Source of the DNA: Lumbricus terrestris
Lineage: Eukaryota > Annelida > Clitellata > Crassiclitellata > Lumbricidae
Length of the DNA: 64,000 nucleotides
Direction: 5' to 3'
Assembly: GCA_949752735.1 (NCBI GenBank)
Contig: OX457047.1
Coordinates: 17,141,207-17,205,206, forward strand
In this document: positions 1 to 11,900 of the stretch, in pieces
Position numbering within the stretch: the first letter of the stretch is position 1
How the letters are laid out: each line of letters opens with the position of its first letter
Translations under genes and position numbers: made by a program
The notes under the pieces: model-generated
Database searches by the model: none
What the model saw: only the letters and a program-made list of their open reading frames with translations
What the model was told of the DNA's origin: nothing

Positions 1-1200
1 TTCATTTTTCCATGTCTTGAGAATGTACACATTGTCTGCTTGGGATACGGGGGTCCTACCTCCATTACTGAATGCATTGGGGTTGGAGCCTTTGCGCTCT
101 AATCTGACGTCATAGCCCCTAAACCTCTTGCCTAGTCTCTCTACTTGTCTCATCTCTACTTTTCTTCCCTTTCCTAGCTTTACACTTCCTCCCCTGTCTA
201 TTCCGCTTATGTAGTACTACGCTTTCCACCATCTTGATATCAAATCTCTGTCTGTGGTTATCCAGGTTTAGCGGGATCACTCCCTTTCCGGGTTACCCAT
301 TCTCAGGGATCTCGCACTTAATAGTTGATGTTATTCTGACTTCTATTTTTAATGCACACTATTATATTGTCATTTTCTTTGTTGATCTGTTTTTTCTTGA
401 TCTCTCTGAATAAACAAACAAGTAAACAAGCTTGAATAAACAAGTTTGATAGCAAGGCACGAAGTGGGCCGCTTATGCCACAGGGACGATTGGATTGCCT
501 GTTGTGCGAACGCAAACCATTCGTCCTTGAGATGTGGCCAAATGAAGTGCCAACACTGACCTCTTCGTATACTTCTTGGCCGACGGCATATCTCTTTCCA
601 AGGTCTTTTCAACTGAATGTTGAGTGATGACCCTAAAAACCTAATAATTAATAAACAATTATTAGGTAATTGGGCGCCGAGAAGACATGAAAGACATGCT
701 AATTATGATACCATGGATCAAAAACTAATTCTGAAGCAATTATAAGACAATAATTCTTCCTACATTTCACAGTAATGATTGCACACTAAGCTATTCCATC
801 GCAATTGTTAACTGCAATTTATCACTCTGTGTACTATTATGAATGCTTAATTGTCTGTTTGATATTTTTTGGGATCAATAAACAAGTTCAAGTTCAAGTT
901 CACAGAGTAAACATGAAAGAAGTATCAAACATCCTAATTCCTAAACTGCGTATTTGACAAGCCTTCTGTCTGGGCATCCATCACAGCCTCGAAAAAAAGT
1001 ATGATGACTCCAGTGCACCTATTCTCACCTTCATAATTATATGCGACTACAATGAGCGCAATGTTCCTGACTATCCACGTGAAGTGGTTTTCAACCTTTT
1101 TTAATTCAAAAAACTAATTAGCAACGAGTAGTACATCAAATTTCATACTGTTAAGTTGCATGATTCTCTAATAAATTAATATATAAGCCGCATGATCAAT
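1..1200. other. no gene seen; one LINE/SINE-like tail
   Basis: AT-rich. 866-901 has GGGATCAATAAACAAG followed by (TTCAAG)n, like a retroelement 3' tail, and 405-450 a similar AATAAACAAACAAG stretch. The short overlapping frames at 318-612 have no recognisable product. Confidence 0.5.
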
Positions 1201-1261
1201 TATAATATAGCCCATAGCAGCGGCGCCCGCAGACGTAGGCCTACGCACGTACGCAAGTGTG

Positions 1262-1405
1262 AAGTGTGACTAAAAAAATCATCAGTTTTTCGGCGGATGG
1301 AAAAGGTATGTTTTTGGGAAATTCTAGGTTGATGACTGAAAAAAAGGTCATCAGTTTTTTCGGCGGATGGAAAAGGTATGTTTTTGGGAAACTCTAGGTT
1401 GATGT
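1262..1405. repeat. two tandem ~69-bp units of MITE interior type
   Basis: TCATCAGTTTTTCGGCGGATG recurs at 1279 and 1348 with GGTATGTTTTTGGGAAA following each. The same text is inside the hAT-like MITE at 38849. Element ends were not resolved here. Confidence 0.8.
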
Positions 1406-1704
1406 CCACCTCCGTGGGGCGGATGCCTCGCTCTGTCTCACTCAGTGGCGTCTAACCCCCACTTGGCGTGGGAGAACGAACCCCCCATTTTGGCCGATTT
1501 GCATTTATAAAAGACTCGGCACTTCAGAAGGTACACATAGGCTAGCTGCACAATAATTGGCCTATAGGTTAATTATATTATGAGCATGGTCATAATTAAT
1601 CAGCGAAAAACTTGAATAACTTAATTATAAATAAATATCCATTAATTCACAGACATTGTGTTTACAATTTATTGGTTTGATGGCCTAATTTAAATTTTGT
1701 ATCC

Positions 1705-1846
1705 AAATAGACAGCTTGTGATAAGCTTTGTGACTATTACAAGCAGTTTCATTCTTCTTTTAGTCCAGTGTAATAAAATAGACAGCTTGTGATAAGCTTT
1801 GTGACTATTACAAGCAGTTTCATTCTTCTTGTAGTCCAGTGTAATA
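1705..1846. repeat. 71-bp direct tandem duplication
   Basis: AAATAGACAGCTTGTGATAA starts at 1705 and 1776; the two units are almost identical and each contains AAGCAGTTTCATTCTTCTT. Confidence 0.95.
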
Positions 1847-2093
1847 GTAGAGATTTGTCATTGCCATGTTGTAACTGATATCATAAAGTTTGGCATAGGT
1901 GCCAACAGAATTTTTGCAGGAAGGGACAGATCCTTCTGCTCAAAAGTCATAGGTGCCTACATCATAAATCATAAATTAACCTTGACTATTTGGGAACAAA
2001 CGGACAGTAAAAATCACACATAGGCTATATAGTAACGATCGAAAGGGCAATCAGCCTAAATGTTTACATCTTTAGTTTATACTTAAGTAGGCC

Positions 2094-2285
2094 TAAGTGG
2101 CGGTGCTACCATGCATGTGCGTCGCGGCAGGTCATGATGACCTGCCCATTTTACTCTTGGCCTGCCAAAAATACTTTGTATTTTTTGCATAATTACTATT
2201 TCTTCAGCGTGCTGAATAACTCTCATGGCCTTCAGGTCACCTGTTGAAATTGATAGTAATTAAGTTACTGTTGGCGCCGCCACTG
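2094..2285. mobile_element. probable hAT-like MITE, ~190 bp
   Basis: AAGTGGCGGTGCTACC at the left and TTGGCGCCGCCACTG at the right are inverted. No 8-bp duplication was found. The interior (GATGACCTGCCCATTTTACT) is also present at 63950-63985. Confidence 0.6.
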
Positions 2286-3600
2286 ATCTTTTTTAAATAC
2301 TATTAGCCTAAGTAGGTAAGACATTCTTGTTGAGAATCAACATCCTATTCAAAAGGACACTGTAGTCTGTAGGGCCTGTAGGTGTAGTCTACACGTCGGC
2401 TACTTGGACAAATTCGCCAGCAACATTAGGCTATTCGTGAATTGTGTACGTGCATTCTCCGCCTTTCGTTGACGACCGCGATTTGGTGCTTATAATTATC
2501 ATACAGAACAATATTTAACCAAAATTAATAAAGCCGATTATCTGATACTAGGCTTACGGTTAACTTTCTTGACCCTACAGAGCTATAGTGCAACTACAAT
2601 TGCTAACAATTTAAATTCTGTTATAAACGTTGAACGCAGATATTTCATAACAGAATCGAACAGAGATTAAAGAAATTTCAATTTCAACTAAGTTAAGTCA
2701 ATGCGCAGTGCTCGGGCCTAGGTCTACCTGAAACTAAATATACAGGCGAATTTAGATAGGGGGAGAATTGTGTAGCTCTAAATTGTTATAACTTACCGCC
2801 GAGAAATTTCATGTTGTTGGCCATGGTATATACCTGCAAATATTGTGCTTAGGCTTAGCCTATAATAGCACGAAACTAATAGTCCGAACTCACCCCACGG
2901 ATTTTTCTGTAGGCCTATCTCTGGCTGGCTGTCAAGAATTTCGGTTGATGTTTATGCTTAATTATTGGATTTCACTGCGAAAACAGTGAAAGTCCCTAGT
3001 TTATAACAAAGGAATATCACCTTCAGAAACCAGCTACCCTTTCGACTGCATCATTCTTTTAACATTGAAAGACGCGTGTTTAGCCAACATCCTACATGTA
3101 GCTGATCCTACTGATTAGACTTATACATACTACAGAGATTTGCTGGCCGAGTATCTATAATTCTAAACAGCTGTAATCAATGCCATTAGCTTCACGAAGG
3201 AACCCTGCCCTGTCCAGGCTGTCCGAAGACTGGGGTACACAAGCACAGCAAGACGTGCCTGTGCTGTCTAATGACCATTGGCCACCTTGATTAAGTCGCC
3301 TTCATCACCTGCCATGGCTGGGCCTCGGCTTCACTTGCTCAGTAGGTGTGACCAGAAGCGTTAAGAGATCCACCCCTAGTCCATGTGTTCCACCACTGAT
3401 CATTCCCTTTTGAATTGGCAGTTACTTTAATCACCATCATCATCATGGCCATACTCATTGCTGCGGATCGGAGACCAGAGCCAACGACGTCAGTTTCCTA
3501 AGTTACTCCAAGCGTACCTTCGTACTTGGTCCGAAATAGCACATTAGAAATAAAATCTGTCCATGAGGGGACATATCACCGGGACCGTAGGCTGTTGCCT
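2286..3600. other. intergenic, nothing clear
   Basis: AT-rich with TAGGCCTA-type palindromes; no gene or defined repeat seen. Confidence 0.5.
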
Positions 3601-3629
3601 CCGGCAGCTCCGTTTCATCAGGAGCTGCA

Positions 3630-4260
3630 TCAAATCTTGCCCTTCGAGGCTGCGAGAGCGGCCGTTGTCGCTTTCGTCACTTTGAAGGTGGACCACTGTA
3701 ACAGTTTGCTGGACGGCGCGCCTGCGTGCCTCTTGGACGAACTCCAGTCGGTGCTTAACGCTGCGGCGAGGCTATGCTGCAACAGGGGAAGTACGACCAC
3801 GTCACGCCGCTCCCCCGTGACATCCTCCACTGGCTGCCTGTTCCATCTCGCATCGAATTCAAGCTCTGTCTGCTCGTCTTCAAATCACTTCACGGAGCTG
3901 CGCCCGAGTACCTGCGCGATTGCTGCATAGAGACTCATTCCTCCGCGGCCGGGCTTTGTATTGTATATGAGCATTTTTAAAGCGCCTCTTACAGACTAGC
4001 TATTCAGAGGCGATCATCCGGGAGGACCGATTTGCGTGTGCGGAGGATGAAAACGCGCTTCGGCCATCGTGCCTTCTCGGTCGCCGGTCCTCGATGCTGG
4101 AACAGACTTCCTCTCGCTATTCGATCGGCCGGCTCTGTAGACTCTTTTAAATTCATGCTAAAATCATACTTGTTCGCTAGGGAGTAGCTGCTGTGTAAGG
4201 CGCCCTTGTAACGGCATGGCTGTGTTAGTGCGCCATATAAATAGGCGTAATTAATTATTA
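3630..4260 (+). pseudogene. LINE 3' end (CR1/L2-type), GC-rich family
   Basis: Broken frames give L-H-W-L-P-V-P-S-R-I-E-F-K-L, G-A-A-P-E-Y-L-R-D, and A-F-S-V-A-G-P-R-C-W-N-R-L-P. The 3' end has GCGCCATATAAATAGGCG. The sequence is more GC-rich than the other LINE copies. Confidence 0.82.
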
Positions 4261-4467
4261 AACCACCAGCTGTCCAACAACCATTGACCACCACTTGAAT
4301 GATCACCATAATGTAGTAATAGTGATGAACAATCATTTCAATAGTGATGAACAAGCATTTCCATAAAGTATTTTAGTTTTATAATCTAGTGTACAAAATA
4401 TCAAGGAAAGAATTTCAAGATGAAGTATAATGCTGTAATTTCATTGCATTATTGAAACAAGTGGAAC

Positions 4468-4634
4468 CAGTGGCGTAACTAGGAACTCGGGGGCCCCTAG
4501 ACAAAATGTGAATATTGAAATGTATTATCACTTACAGTGGAGTAACTATAGGAACTCGGGGGCCCCTCTGGGGTCTCTACACTCGGGGGCCCCTAGACTT
4601 TGTCTACCCAGTCTACCCTATTGTTACGCCACTG
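4468..4634. mobile_element. hAT-like MITE, 167 bp
   Basis: Ends CAGTGGCGTAAC and GTTACGCCACTG are exact inverted repeats, with exact 8-bp duplication AGTGGAAC (4460-4467, 4635-4642). Internal GAACTCGGGGGCCCCT is repeated three times. Confidence 0.95.
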
Positions 4635-4642
4635 AGTGGAAC

Positions 4643-5313
4643 ACACTCAGCCGATACCTATACGAAACACTGATGAGAAGTCCTGGTCTGCTGCTAGATG
4701 CTAGGCTATGCTTCGGTAACGGTTTGGGAAGGGTCGCTGTTATCTTTACACCGGATACGTACCAGAGTCCAGAGGCGAATCCAAGAGACCACCGGTGAAA
4801 AAAATAAGGCGAGGCAGGTAAAAACCTTCAGGAATATTTGAGCAGAAAATTTGTCTACTAGTGAATTAAAGGGTGTTTTGCATGCCTAGTCTCTTGCTTC
4901 AGGGTCCGCATCATTCAGAATATCGGAAAATAAGAAAGCGCTGCGTAGGAGTCTACTATTAAACTGTTGAGGATCGAGTGCTAACGGCAAAATAATTTCA
5001 AAAATCTCGTAAAAGCTATAGCGTTTCCATCTCTTAGGGCGCATTTCATAGGTGCATAGACGACACCTTCAATATCACCAATTCACGGAAACTTTCATTG
5101 CCTTGCATCGAGAATCGTAATCTTAGAAATACCGAAACTAGGATATATACTTATATAGGCTGCAAACAGACTGTGGAAGCGGTCGAATAAATTGCATAGC
5201 CTCGGTATAGTCTCCAATCCGAAATACATGGAAATGTCAAATCAAAGCTATACGTCGTTTAAAGTTGCGTAACGTTATGTTAGGTGTGGGTAACCATTTA
5301 AAGTCATTTTTAG
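4643..5313. other. region upstream of FMO-A
   Basis: Presumed intron or promoter of FMO-A; no element assigned. Confidence 0.5.
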
Positions 5314-5958
5314 ATCACAACTGTGCAAGAATCGAAAATGAAGGTAGCGATAATAGGGGCCGGGGCCAGTGGCCTTCCGGCCATCAAGTGCTGCCTATAT
5401 GAAGGACTCCAACCCGTTTGCTTTGAGAGAACGGATAACATTGGAGGACAATGGAACTGGAGAGAAAATCCCACAGATGGCCAAGCAACTGTCATGAAGT
5501 CCACCATCATCAACACAAGCAAAGAAATGAGTTTCTACAGCGACTTCCTGGCTCCAGATGATTATCCAAACTTCATGCACCACAGTAAGGTCATGAGCTA
5601 TTTCCGTCTGTATGCAGAGAAGTTTGACTTACTTAAATACATTCACTTTCGTACCGAGATAAAAAGTATAAGCCAAGTGGAGAATTTCCAGGAATCCGGT
5701 CAATGGAAGTTGGAAATAAAGGACTTGGAATCGGGTTTGACCAGAACAGAGGTGTTTGACCGGGTGATGGTCTGTTCAGGCCACCATGCCGAGAAGAAAA
5801 TGCCACGCTTCGAAGGACAAGAAACTTTCGGAGGAAAGATCGTGCACAGCCATGACTACACAGACCATCGAGGATACGAAGGAAAACGAGTCATTGTGGT
5901 TGGCATTGGGAATTCTGGAGCAGACGTTGCTGTGGAACTTAGCAAGATCAGCGACCAG
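5314..5958 (+). CDS. FMO: FMO-A exon 1 (short 5' UTR plus residues 1-207)
   Basis: Coding starts at 5338. A TTTTAG acceptor at 5308-5313 suggests an upstream non-coding exon; the matching region of FMO-B has TTTTCAG, preceded by the same sequence (GGTAACCATTTAAAGT). The exon carries both dinucleotide-binding glycine motifs and ends AGCGACCAG before GTAAAC, phase 0. Confidence 0.92.
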
Positions 5959-8900
5959 GTAAACTTAGCATCACTTTATGGTTAATATTACTTCCGAAAA
6001 AGTTTGTTAAGACCAACGATACAGTAAAAACTAGCCTTTAAGTTGCAGACACGATAACTGGCAATGGCAATAAGGTAATGTAACGCCTGCCCTGCATATA
6101 ACTTGGGTTACGGTTTCCGATTGCCATTTTTTGTTTCAGGGCGGCCATTTGCCTTTTTTGTACTTCCGCCGCGTTTTTAATGCCTTGCGACCTCTGTCGT
6201 TGTGGCGCTCGCTGTCGTCGCCGGAGAGCGATCGACGTCGGGCAAATTTTTCCACGTTACGGTTGTCGCCTCGATCGACTTGAAAGAGCACGCCGGTTTT
6301 ATGAAAATTATCCCACGGTTTCAGCTTTAAGCGTTTTTGATAGAGAGCGAAGGAGCCGTACATCTAACCGGACAGGCGACTGTCACGAGCGATATAGTCG
6401 CACAGACAGGCGCAGATACAGGGAGAGATAGGAGAAGGATGCACAAAAGACGGACAAGCTGTCGGCGTGTAGAGGCGGTCGGTGTTCAAAGACAGCTCGG
6501 TTTCAATGTGTGTGGTTTTCTCGGGCTGGCAGGTGTTGAAACTGCAACGTTTTCGCAAGATTGAGTCGGCGCCTTAAAGGGAAGGGGAGGCACACGTGTG
6601 CGACGCTAGATGGCTCTTTTTGAGAGGCAAAGAGAGAAAGAAAGACGAATAGCGACAGACAAACAGGAAAGACAGAGACGAGGGTTAACGTGGGTGTGGA
6701 TTTGGCGCCTACTTTCGCGCGTGTGACGCAGCTGGGATACAGCTGTACAGTGACGTCAACCGCGTCGGCGGCAAGAAGACGTAATATAAGAATCGCGCAC
6801 ATTCGGCGGTCAGACGTGTTCATATTTCCGATCCGATGCGAGCAAACGTAATGCTCTTGGTAGTGAAGTTTTAGGTTCAGCGCCTGAGTATTAGTGAAAC
6901 GCGGTCAGGATACAACACCCGTTTGCACTACGGCCATATTGCGACGATACCGCTTTGGAACTCAACGGTTTCTTTCTGCTTTACGAATTCCTTCACGACA
7001 CGGAGTCGTTTTATATCTCTGATCGGAGCGAGAATCGAATCGTCGTCGCTGCGTCCTGTTCTGCGCATTTCTGCGTCGGCTGTTCTCCCGGATATAGCGG
7101 CAAGGCCTCTCTACGCTTAGTCACATGGAGTGACTTTATATTCCCAAAAAATATTTGCGAGGCGTTTATTTTGTGAATCTGTTGCCTACGAGGCGTCACT
7201 TTCTCTCTGGAATTAAAGCGGTGGATTATCGCTGTACCGTTTTACTTCCGTCGACAAAATAATCGTCAGAAATCTATCGAGCGCTGTCAGGCGTTACCTT
7301 GTCGGATAAATCCTGGATATATATATACGTCAACGGCGGAGATAGTCGTCCACGCTTCCGCTTCACCTTCAAGAGGGACTTCACAAAAATTGAGGTACGC
7401 TTAGATTAAACGCGATCGGTGATAAGATTAATTTGGGCTATTAACTAAATTGGCCTGTGGCCTTAGAGATAAAGCGGGAAATATTATTTAATAATACTGC
7501 GGTCTATTTGCTGTTTGCAATAAATTGTAAAAATTGATTGTATTGAATGTAACTGATGTTGATTGGATACTTGATTGCTTAATAAGAACCATTAATTAAA
7601 TTTAAGGACTTTGTTCATTGCTAGTGATAGAGATAGGAGTAGCTGCTAGAGCGCTATGGAGGATTCCAGGGCTGTCACTCCTGCCCAACCTTCGAGGTCG
7701 CCTTCCTCGATGGAAATTGTTTTAGAGTCAATACAGACCAATGCTAAGACTACACATGAAGCGATACAGTCGCATGCTAGGTCTACACAGGAAGCCATGA
7801 CTTCTTTGCAGTCGTCCATGCAGTCACATGCTAGGGAAACTAGAGATGCTATTACCTCAGTGCAATTAAATGTCAGAGAGGAAATCAGAGAGGAAATCTC
7901 GACTGTACAATCTAATGGTAGAGAAGCACTGTCGGAAGCTATGTTCAGCTTAGAAAGACTAGAGGTATCGCCTGTACCACAGCTTGCCGTGGATTTGAAC
8001 CCTGGACCTAGGTCCACCGCCACCACCACTGCGGACGCGCTAAAGCCTACCACTCGACCATCGGCCTGGCAGAAATTTTGGGTGATAGACCCAAGGACCC
8101 GTCATTTCCATCCAATCCTGGTATTCTACGATGGAGTGAAAGTTTATCTAACAAGGCTCCGATTTTCTATAGGGAGATAAGTAACAGAGATTTTTGGCCG
8201 CCTTCCAATCGGTGGGATTCGAATCCGGAAGTCACCTCCTCCTGTCCCCCTCCATCTCTAGGAACCATCCACAGCAACACGCGGTCCTTCGTGCGATGAT
8301 CCTGATGTGGCGACTCCGGGGATGGCGAAGACGGCGGGCGTTACAATTGATCCCAGTCAGTGGGTCGAATTAGTTCTAGAGGTTTAGGCGAAGATAGGTT
8401 AGAGGAGGAAACTGACTTTGTCAGAAGAGGAGAAATAGCAAGTTCGTTTGAAGGACAAAGGAAAGGGAATTTGCTGATAATGTGGAAATAATGTCTGATG
8501 ATGGTAGCGTAGACATAGAAATACGCAGAGCAATGGAATCTAGACCTAAAACGGTTTTAAAAACTGATAAAAAAAATGCAAGCAGCACAGCAGCCGGATT
8601 TTAGAGATTTGGAAATAAATAAACCGATCGCTAGTAAATTGTCACGGGAGGGGGATAATATGGTCAATCCAACTCCTTTGCCTCTTCGTCGCCTCTCCAC
8701 GTCGCATATTCTAGACCTGACCCGTAATGGAGACTGCTCGGTTGCAAGAATACTTGGTTGATCCACGTGCGCGAGCGCACGTGGATCAACCAAGAACGGA
8801 AACGTTGACGAACCGGGTCGACATTCTGCAACCGACGTCGAGAACGCCGACCTACCAGCCAATGCCCGACTACGCGACCATGGATCTGCGGCGACGGCAG

Positions 8901-11900
8901 CAGTTGACTGGCTGCAAGCGCGCGCTCGCTTTGATCATCCATACATAGCCTATCGTGTATGCCTGCTCCGAACTACGCTCCAATCGCGTTCTGCAGTAAC
9001 AGCGACAACCGGGTCGCTTATTTCCAAAATGTACATGGCAGCTGCAACCGCCAATCACAAGCCAGAATGCACGTTTCAGGCGCTATTACCCACAGCCAAT
9101 GAGAATCGTTGTAACTAATCGCATATAAAGCTTTGACACTAACAATTTCTCCAACCTCAAAATCATTTCTATCGAAATAATTATTAAATCGTATTTTAAG
9201 GCATGAACTCATTTCGAATAAATTGCAGCGTCATAGACCATTGCGCTTATTTAATTATTTAATTAATCACAATCTTGAATCAGGATGCATGGCAGAGTAG
9301 GCGATAATAGGTCTAGGCCTATTCATTTGTGTCCAGCGATTTGATGACGAGCTAACATTCTCGAAGCAACCCAATTTCTATTAACGATAGACTGAAAGAA
9401 AATGTTCATCAATGAATCTTCTATTTACGCAATCACACAATATAATTAATTAAATAAAAATGGGATTGATGAAGAAATAGGTCTAATTGTTGGTCAAACG
9501 GAATCTGGGTTGATGAAACTAATTTTTTTATGTAAAAGTTTTGCCTAAATGGAAATCGGATCGAAGGACAACCTAGCCTAATAATGGTCTTCAACACTGC
9601 ATCGGAGTTTCACGCCGAAGCGCCATGGGTGAAATTTTTCCGTAAAAGTGGGGGTGCATATAGGGCTAATCATTGGTTCTCAACTTCTCAGTGACCTTCC
9701 TTATTTTCCTCGGGTCCCTGTACCACTTTCAAAGATACACATTTATAAACTGTGATCACTGGTCAGAACTCTCTCATTCCGTTCCTTCCCCATTCTCACT
9801 CTACCCCCTTTCGTCTCACTCTCTGGTGCACTCCAAGATATTTCTACTCAAGGATCACTAAATCAATGTTTAAACACAGCTCTTTCACAAATTTTATCCA
9901 GATTCTTCCTATTCTATGCTTGCTGATCCTTCCCTAAAGTCTGAGCCAACTTTGCCGGATTAAATTATGGAGGTTTTCTTCAATGCTATTTTGCCAGTAA
10001 TAATGATTACAAAAGGTTGTGTGAGCACGCCATTGCCTCTGAGTCATAAACGATCTGTGGGAGGGAATTGCTTCGCGTTCCGTCCCAAAATTTAAAGTGG
10101 AAGATGACTATCACCACCACTTTTAAAAGTGGTGGTGACGGGAAACCACTGTCACAATAGAACGTTACGCCTATGCGAAGCGCACGAGCAATTGCGAGTG
10201 AATGGCATGGTTAAGGTCCCTAAACGGCAGCTTGAGGTGGATTACAATCTGCAACTCTCTGGCTGCAAGGCAACGAACACGCCCACTATACCATAGCACC
10301 CTATATAATTTAGAACGTCATAAGAACCAGAAATTCGCAAAAACGATTCCCATTGACCGATTCGCAACGACGATTCTCATTGGCTGTGGTTTATAGCGCC
10401 TTAAATGTATATTCTGGTTTGTGATTGGCTAAAAAAAGCCTGCGGTTGCAGCTGCCATGTATATTTTGGAAATAAGCGACCCGATGCGACTAAGCGACGT
10501 CGGTACTCCTCGGTGGCCAACTGTTATGGAGTCGGCGAGGATGAAGTCATGTCTCGGCGCTCAGAATTTCGGATTTCGCCGTGACGCCGAGCTACCGCGA
10601 TGTCAAGCGATACTGAAACCGACGAATCTGGGCAAAGTCGAAACGAATAACCAGCGCTGTTCGATCTGTAAAAGAACAGGTCATTGGAGTTCTGCCGTCA
10701 GATATCGACAGGCGGCAGAACCGGAAGTTGGACGATCTGCGCGAAGGTGTTATGAGTATGGCCGAATAACGAACCACAACACGCGCGATTGTCCATTCCA
10801 ACAACAGTATCAGGCTCCACCTAGCGACAACCTTGGTCAACCAGTGGGCGATAATCACGACAACCCCCATCATTGGTCGTGTGTTCGCTGTACGGTCCGT
10901 TCCAGAGCCGAGCTGGAACCGGAACGGATGTAACCGGAAGCGTCGATCCCAGAGTCGCCATCTTCCATGAGGAGGCGAGACGGTGGTCGAAGCTTGCCAA
11001 GAGAGGAGTGTCGCTGTTTCCATTGTAGGAGCAGCCATCTTATGCGTTCAAGTCCGGTCCGCAACGGGTCATCCGACGACCAAGACTGGAGATCGCCGGT
11101 GGAACCAACCGCAAGTTGTCTCCATAGGAACTGGAGGTCACCTGTGTAACCTCTGTTGAATAACCGTGTAATGGCGGTCGAGTAGAGATTGACAGGAAGT
11201 GCCTGTAAAAGTGGTTTTGTTTGATTTTGATGATATATTTTTTTTATTTTGCATTTGAAAGAATGTACATGTTTGCTTACTGTATAATAACTGTGCTCTT
11301 GCTCAATGTTATTGAAAATTTAAATGAGCGGTGCCCTTATTCAGGTAAATTTAAGCAGCGTGTCAGTTTCAAAGCACTCATTTTTATTCAAAAGCTTCGC
11401 GTATATGCACTTATTGGGTCGTGGTGCATGAAAGATGCATCACATTATCACAGGCTAAACATATTTAGTTGCGAGTGAAACCTATCAGTGGGTAGAGTAA
11501 TGTGAAATAAGAAAATGGATGAAGAAAAAAATTAATGGCCTAAGCCATTGAAAAAGACGTAACCGAATAGATGATCTCGTTATTTTCTTGATTCATCTAT
11601 TTTAGGTTTATCTAAGCACCAGACGTGGATCTTGGATCATACGAAGAATCTCGGACAACGGTCTTCCGCACGACTGTGCTCACTCCACACGTTTCAAGAA
11701 CTTTCTGATGAGTATTTTACCCAGCAATTTTGTCGATAGTGTGTACGAGAGATGGGTAAATAAACAGTTCGACCACGAACTCTACGGACTGAAGCCGGAA
11801 CATCGCTTCCACTCACAGAGTTCTACGTTCTGTGACGATTTACCTATCAGGCTCATCGCTGGCAGTATCATCGTGAAGTCGGATGTGCGTCGACTGAATG

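Larger units (their letters stand above)
9008..10483. mobile_element. DNA element with ~100-bp terminal inverted repeats
   Basis: The left arm, about 9008-9110, starts CGGGTCGCTTATTTCCAAAA. It matches the reverse complement of the right arm, about 10365-10483, through the blocks TGGCAGCTGCAACCG, CCAATCACAA and CACAGCCAATGAGAATCGTT. The interior has no transposase-like frame and contains a SINE piece and an hAT-like MITE. Flanks contain GCGACAA and GCGACTA, but a clean target duplication could not be fixed. It splits the gag-like retroelement. Confidence 0.75.
5959..11605 (+). other. FMO-A intron 1 (5.6 kb), packed with nested elements
   Basis: The intron runs from GTAAAC to TTTTAG. It holds a gag-like retroelement (about 7656-11150) split by a long inverted-repeat element (9008-10483), which contains a SINE piece that is itself split by an hAT-like MITE (9624-10175). 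At 5959-7640 I see only short overlapping reading frames; some may be the 5' part of the retroelement. 11170-11605 shows no recognisable feature. Confidence 0.85.

Noticed and set aside
5323..5337. Five-residue upstream extension of FMO-A
   Set aside because: The first codon is GTG; the ATG at 5338 matches the family N-terminus and FMO-B.
10650..10800. Cellular nucleic-acid-binding protein (CNBP-like) zinc-knuckle gene
   Set aside because: Only two degenerate knuckles, interrupted frame, and placement inside an intron next to gag-like sequence fit a retroelement better.
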